The position numbers were made by a program, and so were the translations under genes. Of a stretch of 24,675 nt of DNA, positions 7,077 through 14,797 are shown piece by piece. Under the pieces are notes generated by a model, which had not been told where the DNA came from, searched no databases, and saw nothing but the letters and a program-made list of their open reading frames with translations. The stretch's first letter is position 1. Each line of letters opens with the position of its first letter. This DNA comes from Oscillospiraceae bacterium (GTDB lineage Bacteria > Bacillota > Clostridia > Oscillospirales > Oscillospiraceae), in contig JAEFAK010000007.1 in the NCBI GenBank assembly GCA_016287555.1, positions 1 through 24,675 on the forward strand, read 5' to 3'.

Positions 7077-7619
7077 GTGAGAGTCATAACGGGCCTTGCA
7101 AGAGGAAGAAAGCTGTCCGAACCCGCAGACAGCGCCATCCGCCCCACGACCGACATGGTCAAGGAGGCCATATTCAATATAATCCAGTTCGACGTTGAGG
7201 GCCGCAAGGTGCTCGACCTCTTCGCCGGGACCGGGCAGCTCGGCATCGAGGCGCTCAGCCGCGGCGCTGAGAGCTGCGTCTTCATCGACGAGAGCGCGGC
7301 AGCCGTCAAGCTCATCGAAAAAAACCTTGCCGCCTGCGAGCTGAAGGGCGGGAAGGTCTCCCGCGCGGAAGCTCTGGCTTTTCTCGGAGCAGCGGGAAAA
7401 TTCGATCTCATCTTTCTTGACCCGCCTTACGGGACGGGCCTTCTGGAAAAGGCGCTCGCGCGCATACAAGAGTTTGACAAATTAAACCACGGTGGTATAA
7501 TAATCAGCGAAAGTCCGTCCAATGCCGAGCCCCCGGAGCTTTCCGCTCCGTACTGCAAGCTCAAGTCATACAGATACGGCAAGATCCGGATAACGACATA
7601 TACGAAAAGGGATAATTGA
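7077..7619 (+). CDS. rsmD: 16S rRNA (guanine(966)-N2)-methyltransferase
   Basis: RsmD methylates G966 of 16S rRNA using S-adenosylmethionine. The 180-residue protein shows the N-terminal MRVITGLARGRKL, the RPTTDMVKEAIFNII signature, the SAM-binding loop DLFAGTGQLGIEALSRGA and the catalytic DPPYGTG. The start is the GTG at 7077, chosen because the family begins at exactly this Arg-Val-Ile stretch and a GAAGGGAAG ribosome site precedes it. An ATG at 7035 would overlap uvrC by 38 bases and add a non-family leader. coaD follows after four bases, which is the usual rsmD-coaD order in Firmicutes and supports both calls. Confidence 0.95.
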   Translation: MRVITGLARGRKLSEPADSAIRPTTDMVKEAIFNIIQFDVEGRKVLDLFAGTGQLGIEALSRGAESCVFIDESAAAVKLIEKNLAACELKGGKVSRAEALAFLGAAGKFDLIFLDPPYGTGLLEKALARIQEFDKLNHGGIIISESPSNAEPPELSAPYCKLKSYRYGKIRITTYTKRDN

Positions 7620-7623
7620 GACG

Positions 7624-8121
7624 ATGAAAACTGCAATCTACCCCGGAAGCTTCGACCCGATAACGCTCGGTCACCTGAATCTTATAAAGCGCGCCTCTCG
7701 GGTATTCGACAAGCTCATTGTCTGCGTCATGGTCAACCATGAGAAATCTCCTCTTTTTTCCGTCGAGGAGAGAATGGAACAGATAAGGCGCGTTACCGCC
7801 AAGTTCGAAAACGTCGAGGTCGACTCATCCGACGACCTCGTGGCCAATTTCGCCCGCACGAAGGGGGCCTCCGCCATCATCCGCGGTCTGCGCGCCCTTT
7901 CGGATTTTGAAAAGGAATGCCAGATGGCGGTATTCAATAAGAAGATCAATCCCGATATAGACACGTTTTTCCTCGCCGCAAGCGAAAAGTATATGTACCT
8001 TAGCTCCAGCGCGGTCAGAGAGCTCGCCCTTTTCAAGGCGGACCTGACCGATTATGCTCCCCGTGAGCTGATCGATGAGATCAATCAAAGAATTTCCGAA
8101 AAGAATTCCGTCAGGAGGTAG
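7624..8121 (+). CDS. coaD: Pantetheine-phosphate adenylyltransferase
   Basis: CoaD transfers AMP from ATP to 4'-phosphopantetheine, the fourth step in coenzyme A synthesis. The 165-residue length is standard. The nucleotidyltransferase motif T14-L-G-H17 sits in YPGSFDPITLGHL, followed by VEERMEQIRR, IIRGLRALSDFEKE and a C-terminal LSSSAVREL (the ISSTxxR-type motif, here SSSAVR). It is the third gene of a tight run with rsmD upstream. The start ATG lies five bases after the rsmD stop. Nothing unusual is visible. Confidence 0.97.
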   Translation: MKTAIYPGSFDPITLGHLNLIKRASRVFDKLIVCVMVNHEKSPLFSVEERMEQIRRVTAKFENVEVDSSDDLVANFARTKGASAIIRGLRALSDFEKECQMAVFNKKINPDIDTFFLAASEKYMYLSSSAVRELALFKADLTDYAPRELIDEINQRISEKNSVRR

Positions 8122-8127
8122 ACATTC

Positions 8128-8616
8128 GTGGCAAACGGCGTAAATGAACTTATCGACATGCTTTATAACATGGTCTCCGACGCGTGGGGTCTTCCCATCG
8201 GCGCCGAGAGATGCGTTATCGAGCGCGACAAGGTCCTCGATCTGCTTGATGAGATAAAGGCTCAGCTCCCCTCGGAGCTCGCCGAGGCAAAGCGCCTGAT
8301 TAACGCTCGCGCCGACTTTATTTCCAATGCGCGCAAAGAGGCTGAGACGATCAAGGAAGAGGCCGCTCAGCATGCCAAGCAGCTCGTCGAGGAGCAGAAT
8401 ATCGTCAAGCAGGCGAAGGCAAGGGGCAATGAGATCATCGCCCAGGCCGAGACCCGCTCGAGCGAGCTCCGCAAGGCAGCCAACGAATATGCGGACGACG
8501 CCCTGAGAAGGACGGAGGGAGCCATCAGCGAGGCGCTCAACGAGGTCCATCAGTCCAGACTCAAATTCCGCTCGGCCGCAGCGTCTCCGGAGGCTCCGGA
8601 GGAATCCGCGCAGTAA
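8128..8616 (+). CDS. DivIVA-like / ATP-synthase-b-like coiled-coil protein
   Basis: The 162-residue product begins at a GTG (8128) with AGGAGG at 8113-8118. Residues from about 45 to 145 are almost entirely charged heptad-like helix rich in Ala, Glu, Lys and Arg (for example NARKEAETIKEEAAQHAKQL), followed by a Pro-Glu-rich tail ending PEAPEESAQ. There is no membrane segment or signal peptide. The pattern resembles DivIVA/GpsB-type and ATP synthase b-type coiled coils, and such small proteins are often labelled as ATPase without evidence of any nucleotide site; none is visible here. It lies six bases after coaD and 27 before secDF, so it is probably co-expressed with them. A role in cell-envelope or division organisation is plausible but inferred. 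Confidence 0.6.
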   Translation: MANGVNELIDMLYNMVSDAWGLPIGAERCVIERDKVLDLLDEIKAQLPSELAEAKRLINARADFISNARKEAETIKEEAAQHAKQLVEEQNIVKQAKARGNEIIAQAETRSSELRKAANEYADDALRRTEGAISEALNEVHQSRLKFRSAAASPEAPEESAQ

Positions 8617-8643
8617 GCTAACATCGGGAGGACACGCTCAGAT

Positions 8644-10872
8644 ATGAAACCCAAGACGAAAGGTATCCTCACCTTTGCAGTGTTGATACTTATTATTGCC
8701 CTGCTCATTTTTTCATGGTTCTTCGGCCTTAACCTCGGCTTCCTGAAGATAGATCCCGTCAAGACGGGCATCACCTTTGGCCTTGATCTCGTCGGAGGCT
8801 CCGAAATAACCTATGAGGCTGAAGGAACGGAATCCCTCAGCGCAGCAGAACTTGCCGAAGGCATGGAGACCGCCATAACGATGCTCCGCCAGAGGCTCAA
8901 CACGCTCGGCTATACCGAAGCCAACGTATACAAACAGGGAACGAGCAGGATAGTCTGTGAGATACCCAACGTTGAGGACCCGGAGGAAGCCGTCCAGATG
9001 CTCGGCACGACCGCGGTCATCGAGTTCCGCGACTGTGACGGCAACGTTGTCATAGACGGCTCGGATATCGAGTCTGCAAGCGCAAACTACAGCGCCATCG
9101 ACGAGACGGGCGTAAGCACGTACCATGTCATTCTCAAGCTCAACAAGGCCGGCGCCGAAAAGTTCAAAGAGGCCACGAAGATCGTCGCCTCCAGAGCCAA
9201 CGAGGCCGACCGCTACGTCGCCATAGTCATGGACGAGACTGTCATCTCCGCGCCGTACGTCGACCAGAAATACGCCTCGACCGGACTTGACACCGATACC
9301 CCCATCATTACCCTCGGAAACGACGCTTCGCTCGAATACGCGAAGTATCTGGCCGAGATAATCAGCGCCGGCAAGCTGCCTTTCGCGCTGCGCGAGGCCA
9401 AGCTGCAGGCCGTCGGCGCGTCCCTCGGCGAACGTTCCCTTGAGACGGCCGTAATGGCGGGCATCATCGGCATCATACTCGTCATGCTGTATATGATCAT
9501 CGTATACAGAGTCCCGGGCGTCATAGCCGATATCTCGCTCCTGCTTTATATGGCGCTGTTCCTCGTGCTGCTGTCGGCTTTCCACATCAATCTTTCGCTG
9601 CCCGGCATAGCCGGCATCATATTGACCATAGGTATGGCCGTCGACGCGAACATAGTCATCTATGAGCGCATTCGCGAGGAGATCCTCTCCGGCAAGACGA
9701 TGCGCAGCGCCGTCGACACGGGCTTCAAGCGCGCCCTCGCCGCCATCCTCGACTCGAACATAACGACGATAATTGCCGCAGGCGTCCTTCTCTGGAAGGG
9801 CACGGGCACGATACTCGGCTTCGGCAAGACGCTTCTCATCGGCGTCATCCTCTCGATGATCTGCATGCTCATAGTCCCGAGGCTCCTTCTCAGGCGCCTT
9901 GTCGATATGCGCGTTGTAAAGCCCAAATACTACGGCATCGGCATGACGAAGACCGAGGAGATCTCCGAGCCTAAGAAGATCCCCGTGATCCGCCGCTTCA
10001 AGATAACCGGGATCATAGCGATCGTCTGCTGCATAGCGGCCGTCGTCGCGCTCGTAGCGCTCCCGTTCGGAGCGACCTTCTTCAACCTCGATCAGGACTT
10101 CGTCGGCGGCGTTACGATGAACGTGGACATCGGCCGGCCCTTCAGCGACGACGCTGCCGCCGATATCCGGGACATAGTCGCCGACGTGACCGGCAGCCAG
10201 CCCTTCTCCGTTACTAAGGCCGGCAACAGGGGAACGCAGGCTTCCATCAGAATGGGCGAAGTGCCGAGCGAGCAGCGCGACGCCATCTTCGAGGCCATGA
10301 AGGCCAAGTTCGGCGAAACAGTTACGCTTGAATCCTCCGACTTCGTTTCCGCTTCCGTCGGCAAGGATATAACCAAGAGCGCGTTCCTCGCCTCGATCAT
10401 AGCTGCTGCGCTTATCCTGATCTATATCACGATAAGATTCGAGTTCCGCTCCGGCCTCGCCGCTGTCATCTGCCTTATCCAGAACCTGCTGGTCATGATC
10501 AGCGTATACGTCATCTTCCGCATGCCGCTGAACATGAACTTCATCGCCGCCGCGCTTACTATCATCGGCTACTCGATCAATACGACGATCGTCGTCTTCG
10601 ACCGTATCCGTGAGAACGTCAAGAAGTCCGCGGGCGGCAGCTTTAAGGAGATAGTCGATATCAGCGTGCATCAGACGATGCGCCGCAGCATCGGCACGAC
10701 GATAACGACCCTGCTTCCGGTCATCCTGATCATAATCTTCGGCGTTCCATCGATAAGGAACTTCGCCATACCCATCGCGGTCGGCGTCATAGCCGGTACG
10801 TTCTCGTCCGTGTTCATAGCCGGGCCCCTGTGGTCTGCGATGCGCGGCAAGAAGGCAATCAAGGCCAAATAA
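8644..10872 (+). CDS. secDF: Protein translocase subunit SecDF (fused)
   Basis: SecD and SecF use the proton gradient to pull secreted proteins through SecYEG. Here they are one 742-residue protein. The SecD half has an N-terminal membrane segment (about 8-28), the GLDLVGG motif at 46-52, a large external P1 region with LNKAGAEKFKEATK, and five further membrane segments with GMAVDANIVIYERIREE, the conserved charged motif. The SecF half begins with a membrane segment near 450-475, then DQDFVGGVTMNV, an external domain, and membrane segments with GYSINTTIVVFDRIREN. Fusion is common in Firmicutes. The start has GGGAGGA at 8626-8632. It ends a + strand run and is followed by a hairpin shared with the convergent pfk gene. 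Confidence 0.97.
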   Translation: MKPKTKGILTFAVLILIIALLIFSWFFGLNLGFLKIDPVKTGITFGLDLVGGSEITYEAEGTESLSAAELAEGMETAITMLRQRLNTLGYTEANVYKQGTSRIVCEIPNVEDPEEAVQMLGTTAVIEFRDCDGNVVIDGSDIESASANYSAIDETGVSTYHVILKLNKAGAEKFKEATKIVASRANEADRYVAIVMDETVISAPYVDQKYASTGLDTDTPIITLGNDASLEYAKYLAEIISAGKLPFALREAKLQAVGASLGERSLETAVMAGIIGIILVMLYMIIVYRVPGVIADISLLLYMALFLVLLSAFHINLSLPGIAGIILTIGMAVDANIVIYERIREEILSGKTMRSAVDTGFKRALAAILDSNITTIIAAGVLLWKGTGTILGFGKTLLIGVILSMICMLIVPRLLLRRLVDMRVVKPKYYGIGMTKTEEISEPKKIPVIRRFKITGIIAIVCCIAAVVALVALPFGATFFNLDQDFVGGVTMNVDIGRPFSDDAAADIRDIVADVTGSQPFSVTKAGNRGTQASIRMGEVPSEQRDAIFEAMKAKFGETVTLESSDFVSASVGKDITKSAFLASIIAAALILIYITIRFEFRSGLAAVICLIQNLLVMISVYVIFRMPLNMNFIAAALTIIGYSINTTIVVFDRIRENVKKSAGGSFKEIVDISVHQTMRRSIGTTITTLLPVILIIIFGVPSIRNFAIPIAVGVIAGTFSSVFIAGPLWSAMRGKKAIKAK

Positions 10873-10878
10873 AGAATC

Positions 10879-10908
10879 ATCCCCCGGTACGAAAGCGTAC
10901 CGGGGGAT
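10879..10908. terminator. Bidirectional intrinsic terminator between secDF and pfk
   Basis: Bases 10879-10891 and 10896-10908 form a perfect 13-bp stem closed by a 4-base AAAG loop. It lies seven bases after the secDF stop and 14 bases beyond the end of the convergent phosphofructokinase gene. The T tracts on both sides are short, but the stem is very stable, so it probably stops transcription from both directions. Confidence 0.82.
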
Positions 10909-10922
10909 TTCCATATCCTTTT

Positions 10923-12143
10923 TCAGGCGCGGACGTATTTGAGATGCGCGAAGCGGGGAAGAGAATCCTCCAGCCTGCGGTCTGGCCCGCCCTGAACGAG
11001 CGGCTTTGCATAATCGATGAAGTCCTGCGTAACGCCTCCGTCGGTAATCCACTCGAGGGGTATCTTCTTCTCGTAGTTGGCGGCTTCGGCAAGCGGGATA
11101 AGCACGGTCTCGCAGGAGTATTCGCCGTCTCCGCGTCTGAAGGCGACCATGCAGCCGGTCTTTCCCTCCAGCGCGCTCAGCACGGCGAATTCGCCCGCTC
11201 TGCGCGCTTCGTCTATGTCGGTCTGCGAGGCGCAGTGTGCCGCGCAGCGCTGAAGAAGGCTCAGCTCAATGCCGCGGACCTTGGCCTTCGTCGCGTCTTT
11301 GGTGATGTGCGCGAGATAGGCGGCGAGGCCGCCGAGCTGGACATGCCCGAAGGCGTCTTTCTCCGCGTTTTTGGAGGCGTACTCGGAGATGAGCGTCCCG
11401 TCCCCGTCGTGGATGCCCTCGGATACGGCGACGAATACGCTGTTTTGCTTTTTGTATATCTCGCTGACGCGCGCAAGGAACGCGTCCATGTCGAAATCTG
11501 TCTCCGGAAGATATATGAGATCGGGCCCTGCGCCTTTTTCCGAGGCGAGGGCGGAGGAGGCGGTCAGCCAGCCCGCGTTGCGCCCCATGATCTCCATTAT
11601 CGTAATTGCGCCCGTGTCGTAAACGCGCATGTCCAGCGAGACCTCCATGCACGTCGTCGCGATGTAGCGCGCGGCGCTTCCGTAGCCTGGGCAGTGGTCC
11701 GTCCCGCTGAGGTCGTTGTCTATCGTCTTGGGTATGCCCATGACGCGGCAGTCGTAGCCGACCTTTTTCATATACCTGCCGACCTTCTCGCAGGTGTCCA
11801 TGGAATCGTTGCCGCCGATATAGAAGAAATAACGGACGTCGTATTTTTTGAAGATCTCAAGGATGCGCCTGAAATCCCTGTCGTCCTTATCGGGATCCGC
11901 GAGCTTGTAGCGGCAGGAGCCGAATGCGCTGGAGGGAGTGTTCTGCAGCAGCCTGAGCTCTTCTCTGTCCTCGGCTCCGAGATCGAAGATATCGTCGTCG
12001 AGAATGCCCTTGACGCCGTGGCGCGCGCCGAGGACACGCGTGACGTCTGGCGCGTCGAGCGCAGCGGCGACGGCGCCGTACGCGCTGGAATTGATTACGG
12101 CGGAGGGGCCGCCGGACTGACCGATGAGGCAGGAACCTTTCAA
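10923..12143 (-). CDS. pfp: 6-phosphofructokinase, pyrophosphate-dependent type (TTG start)
   Basis: The enzyme phosphorylates fructose 6-phosphate to fructose 1,6-bisphosphate in the cytoplasm. In the 406-residue product the active-site stretches read GGNDS (residues 110-114) and PKTIDND (138-144). ATP-dependent enzymes usually have GGDGS and PGTIDND; Asp and Lys at these two places mark pyrophosphate-dependent members, which act reversibly. The length, longer than the ~320 residues of ATP-PfkA, also fits. The start is called at the TTG at 12143-12141, because AAGGAGG lies eight bases before it and the family begins KGSCLIGQSGGPSA; the ATG at 12170 would place this ribosome site inside the coding region. 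It is divergent from the aldolase gene, which encodes the next glycolytic step. Cofactor use is inferred from the two residues. Confidence 0.92.
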   Translation of the reverse strand: MKGSCLIGQSGGPSAVINSSAYGAVAAALDAPDVTRVLGARHGVKGILDDDIFDLGAEDREELRLLQNTPSSAFGSCRYKLADPDKDDRDFRRILEIFKKYDVRYFFYIGGNDSMDTCEKVGRYMKKVGYDCRVMGIPKTIDNDLSGTDHCPGYGSAARYIATTCMEVSLDMRVYDTGAITIMEIMGRNAGWLTASSALASEKGAGPDLIYLPETDFDMDAFLARVSEIYKKQNSVFVAVSEGIHDGDGTLISEYASKNAEKDAFGHVQLGGLAAYLAHITKDATKAKVRGIELSLLQRCAAHCASQTDIDEARRAGEFAVLSALEGKTGCMVAFRRGDGEYSCETVLIPLAEAANYEKKIPLEWITDGGVTQDFIDYAKPLVQGGPDRRLEDSLPRFAHLKYVRA

Positions 12144-12151
12144 AGTGTCGA

Positions 12152-12158
12152 CCTCCTT
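12152..12158 (-). promoter_or_regulatory. Ribosome binding site that fixes the TTG start of the phosphofructokinase
   Basis: On the minus strand AAGGAGG stands eight bases before TTG (12143-12141), ideal spacing. An in-frame ATG 27 bases upstream at 12170 has no comparable site and would turn this element into codons, so the TTG start is preferred. Confidence 0.85.
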
Positions 12159-12185
12159 AAAGAGAATCAAGAATAATCTTCCGTA

Positions 12186-12214
12186 ATTATAGCATCATAA
12201 AGGCGTTTTGAAAA
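12186..12214 (-). promoter_or_regulatory. Promoter of the phosphofructokinase gene
   Basis: Read on the minus strand, TTTTCA (12214-12209) is followed after 17 bases by a perfect TATAAT (12191-12186) with the extended -10 TGC before it. It predicts a transcript start roughly 35 bases before the TTG start codon. The -35 is weak (four of six), so an activator or the extended -10 may compensate. Confidence 0.75.
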
Positions 12215-12227
12215 TCCCTTATTATTA

Positions 12228-12242
12228 TTTGCGCGGCGCAAA
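12228..12242. promoter_or_regulatory. 15-bp palindrome, candidate operator between pfk and fba promoters
   Basis: TTTGCGC-G-GCGCAAA is a perfect 7-1-7 inverted repeat centred at 12235. It lies between the two divergent promoters, 13 bases upstream of each -35 element (12209-12214 for pfk, 12256-12261 for aldolase). The same half-site TTTGCGC recurs at 12263-12269 inside the aldolase promoter spacer, 35 bases away. This arrangement fits a dimeric regulator controlling both genes. No regulator gene is adjacent and I do not recognise the motif. Confidence 0.5.
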
Positions 12243-12255
12243 AAGGCGATACGGC

Positions 12256-12283
12256 TTGATTTTTTGCGCCCGTGTGGTAAAAT
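12256..12283 (+). promoter_or_regulatory. Promoter of the aldolase (fba-proS) unit
   Basis: TTGATT at 12256-12261 and TAAAAT at 12278-12283 are separated by 16 bases, with an extended -10 TGG immediately before TAAAAT. The predicted start is near 12290, about 33 bases before the ATG at 12323. Confidence 0.78.
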
Positions 12284-12322
12284 TAAACGATAGGTTTCAA
12301 GCCGTCTTAAAGGAGGATAATC

Positions 12323-13258
12323 ATGCCGATAGTCACTTCGACCGAAATGTTCAAAAAAGCCTACGAGGGCGGATACGCGATAGGCGCTTTCAACGTCAAC
12401 AACATGGAGATAATCCAGGGCATAACCGAGGCCGCGGCAGAGACGCGCTCTCCGCTCATCCTGCAGGTCTCCGCCGGCGCGCGCAAGTACGCCAAGCACG
12501 TTTATCTCATGAAGCTCGTCGAGGCCGCGGAGGCCGATACGGGCCTTCCCATATGCCTGCATCTCGACCACGGCGAGAATTTCGAGGTCTGCAAGTCCTG
12601 CATAGACGGCGGCTTTACTTCCGTCATGATAGACGGCTCTAAGCATCCCTTCGAGGACAATATTGCCCTTACAAAGCAGGTCGTGGACTACGCCCACGCC
12701 CACGGCGTCGTCGTAGAGGGCGAGCTCGGAAGGCTCGAAGGCGTCGAGGACGACGTCGTCGTCTCCGCCGAGAACAGCTCCTACACCGACCCCGCGCAGG
12801 TCGAGGAATTCGTCTCAAGGACCGGCGTCGATTCCCTCGCCATCGCGATAGGAACGAGCCACGGCGCATATAAGTTCAAGCCCGGCGTCAAGCCGCAGCT
12901 CCGCTTCGATATACTCAAGGAGGTCGAAAAGCGTCTTCCCGGCTTCCCGATAGTTCTCCACGGCGCATCCAGCGTCATCCCCGAGTTCGTCGAGACCATC
13001 AACGCCTACGGCGGCAAGCTCAACGACGCAATCGGCGTCCCGGAGGATATGCTCCGCGAGGCCGCCCGCATGGCCGTATGCAAGATAAACATAGACTCCG
13101 ATCTTCGCCTCGCGCTGACGGCAGGCGTGCGCAAGCATCTTGCCGAGAACCCCGCGAACTTCGACCCGAGGCAGTACCTCATCCCCGGCAGAGACAACAT
13201 CCGCGATCTTGTCCGCCATAAGATAACCGACGTTCTCGGCAGCAACGACAGGATCTGA
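12323..13258 (+). CDS. fba: Class II fructose-bisphosphate aldolase
   Basis: This zinc enzyme cleaves fructose 1,6-bisphosphate to glyceraldehyde 3-phosphate and dihydroxyacetone phosphate. The 311-residue TIM-barrel protein shows the N-terminal AIGAFNVNNMEIIQ, the catalytic Asp82 and zinc-binding His83 in LHLDHGE, the VVEGELGRLEG stretch, GTSHGAYKF with a second zinc His, and VLHGASSV with a third. The size and motifs match class II aldolases. The start has AAAGGAGG ending at 12316, six bases before ATG. It sits divergent from phosphofructokinase across a shared control region and 20 bases upstream of proS, so glycolytic genes are controlled together while the tRNA synthetase is carried along. 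Confidence 0.95.
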   Translation: MPIVTSTEMFKKAYEGGYAIGAFNVNNMEIIQGITEAAAETRSPLILQVSAGARKYAKHVYLMKLVEAAEADTGLPICLHLDHGENFEVCKSCIDGGFTSVMIDGSKHPFEDNIALTKQVVDYAHAHGVVVEGELGRLEGVEDDVVVSAENSSYTDPAQVEEFVSRTGVDSLAIAIGTSHGAYKFKPGVKPQLRFDILKEVEKRLPGFPIVLHGASSVIPEFVETINAYGGKLNDAIGVPEDMLREAARMAVCKINIDSDLRLALTAGVRKHLAENPANFDPRQYLIPGRDNIRDLVRHKITDVLGSNDRI

Positions 13259-13265
13259 ATTCATT

Positions 13266-13270
13266 GGAGG
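13266..13270 (+). promoter_or_regulatory. Ribosome binding site that fixes the proS start
   Basis: GGAGG stands eight bases before the ATG at 13279. An in-frame TTG at 13264 would include this site in the coding region, so the ATG is the start. Confidence 0.85.
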
Positions 13271-13278
13271 AAAAGAAA

Positions 13279-14718
13279 ATGGCCAAAGATACGAAAAGAG
13301 TAGAGCAGATAACCGATATGGACGTCGATTTCGCCCAGTGGTATACCGACGTATGCCGTAAGGCGGAGCTCATCGACTACAGCGGCGCGAAGGGGCTTTT
13401 CGTCCTTCGCCCGTACGGTTACGCGATATGGGAAAAAATGCAGGGCGAGCTCGACAGACGCTTTAAGGAGACCGGGCACGTCAACGTTTCCATGCCCATG
13501 CTCATCCCCGAATCGCTGCTGCAGAAGGAGAAGGACCATGTCGAGGGTTTCGCGCCCGAGTGCGCGTGGGTGACCTACGGCGGCTCGGAGAAGCTCGACG
13601 AGCGCCTTTGCATAAGGCCGACCTCCGAGACTCTTTTCTGCGATCACTGGGCCAATATAGTCCATTCCTGGCGCGACCTGCCGCTGCTTTACAACCAGTG
13701 GTGCAGCGTTCTCCGCTGGGAGAAGACGACCCGCCCCTTCCTGCGCCACAGAGAGTTTCTCTGGCAGGAGGGCCATACGCTCCACGCCACGGCCGAGGAG
13801 GCCATAGCCGAGACCGAGCAGCAGCTCGAGATATACGCCGACGTCTGCGAGAACCTGCTCGCGATGCCCGTCATCCGCGGCCGCAAGACAGACAAGGAAA
13901 AGTTCGCCGGAGCCGAGCGTACATACACCATCGAGTGCATGATGCACGACAAGAAGGCCCTCCAGTCCGGAACGAGCCACTATTTCGGCGACGGGTTCGC
14001 CCGCGCCTTCGGCATCTCCTTTGCCGACAAGGACAACACCCAGCGTGTGCCGCACGAGACCTCCTGGGGCCTCTCCACGCGCACGATAGGCGGCCTCATC
14101 ATGACCCACGGCGACAATAACGGCCTCGTTCTGCCGCCGCGCGTCGCGCCTCTGCAGGTCGTCGTGCTGCCGATAGCCCAGCATAAGCCCGGCGTTACCG
14201 AGAAGGCTCTTGAGCTCGTCGAGCGCCTCAAAAAGGCCGGCCTCAGCGTAAAGGCCGACGTATCGGACAACAGCCCCGGCTGGAAGTTCGCCGAGTACGA
14301 GATGAAGGGCGTGCCTCTCCGCATCGAGATAGGCCCGAGGGACATCGAGTCCGGCTGCTGCGTCTTTGCCCGCCGCGACACCGGGGAGAAGGCGACGATA
14401 GCGCTCGACAGTCTCGAAGCCTGCGCGATAGAGACGCTCGACGCCATCCACGACAATCTCTTCGCCAAGGCGAAGAAGCATCTTGAGGATAATACGTTCG
14501 ACGCGCAGACGCTGGACGAGGCGGCGCAGATCATAAATGAGAAGGGCGGTTTCGTGCGGACGATGTGGTGCGGCGATCTCTCCTGCGAGGAAAAGTTCAA
14601 GGAAGTCGCCGGCGTATCCTCCCGCTGCATCCCCTTCAAGCAGGAGCATCTGGGCGATACCTGCGCCTGCTGCGGCAAGCCCGCCGACAAGATGGTCGTC
14701 TGGGGCGTCGCTTATTAA
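13279..14718 (+). CDS. proS: Prolyl-tRNA synthetase, archaeal/eukaryotic-like type
   Basis: ProRS charges tRNA-Pro with proline. The 479-residue product is of the shorter type found in archaea, eukaryotes and some bacteria, without the large editing insertion between motifs 2 and 3 of E. coli ProRS. Class II motifs are clear: RPTSETLFCDHW, motif 2 RWEKTTRPFLRHREFLWQEG, and motif 3 GLSTRTIGGLIMTHGD. A C-terminal zinc-type domain has four cysteines in CGDLSC and CACCGK and the chain ends in VAY, the C-terminal Tyr typical of this type. It follows aldolase after 20 bases in one unit and is followed by an AT-rich hairpin. Confidence 0.95.
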   Translation: MAKDTKRVEQITDMDVDFAQWYTDVCRKAELIDYSGAKGLFVLRPYGYAIWEKMQGELDRRFKETGHVNVSMPMLIPESLLQKEKDHVEGFAPECAWVTYGGSEKLDERLCIRPTSETLFCDHWANIVHSWRDLPLLYNQWCSVLRWEKTTRPFLRHREFLWQEGHTLHATAEEAIAETEQQLEIYADVCENLLAMPVIRGRKTDKEKFAGAERTYTIECMMHDKKALQSGTSHYFGDGFARAFGISFADKDNTQRVPHETSWGLSTRTIGGLIMTHGDNNGLVLPPRVAPLQVVVLPIAQHKPGVTEKALELVERLKKAGLSVKADVSDNSPGWKFAEYEMKGVPLRIEIGPRDIESGCCVFARRDTGEKATIALDSLEACAIETLDAIHDNLFAKAKKHLEDNTFDAQTLDEAAQIINEKGGFVRTMWCGDLSCEEKFKEVAGVSSRCIPFKQEHLGDTCACCGKPADKMVVWGVAY

Positions 14719-14719
14719 C

Positions 14720-14739
14720 AAAAAGTTCAGAAACTTTTT
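14720..14739 (+). terminator. Weak hairpin after proS, possible terminator
   Basis: AAAAAGTT at 14720-14727 pairs with AACTTTTT at 14732-14739, leaving a 4-base loop. The stem is only eight A/T-rich pairs, and the T tract belongs to the stem itself. It begins one base after the proS stop and may reduce read-through into the lipoprotein gene. Confidence 0.4.
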
Positions 14740-14797
14740 CAAGCCTGTTTTCGTCATAAAGACAACAGACCCAAAATAATAAAAGGTGGTCAGAACA

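Noticed and set aside
8713..11052. 779-codon open frame on the minus strand across secDF
   Set aside because: It lies opposite a certain gene, has a low-complexity Asp/Gly/Arg/Ala-rich translation with no recognisable motif, and crosses the secDF terminator. Such long antisense frames follow from the scarcity of TTA, CTA and TCA codons in GC-rich genes.
10830..12176. 448-codon plus-strand open frame across phosphofructokinase
   Set aside because: Antisense to a recognised enzyme, begins inside secDF in another frame and runs through the terminator hairpin.
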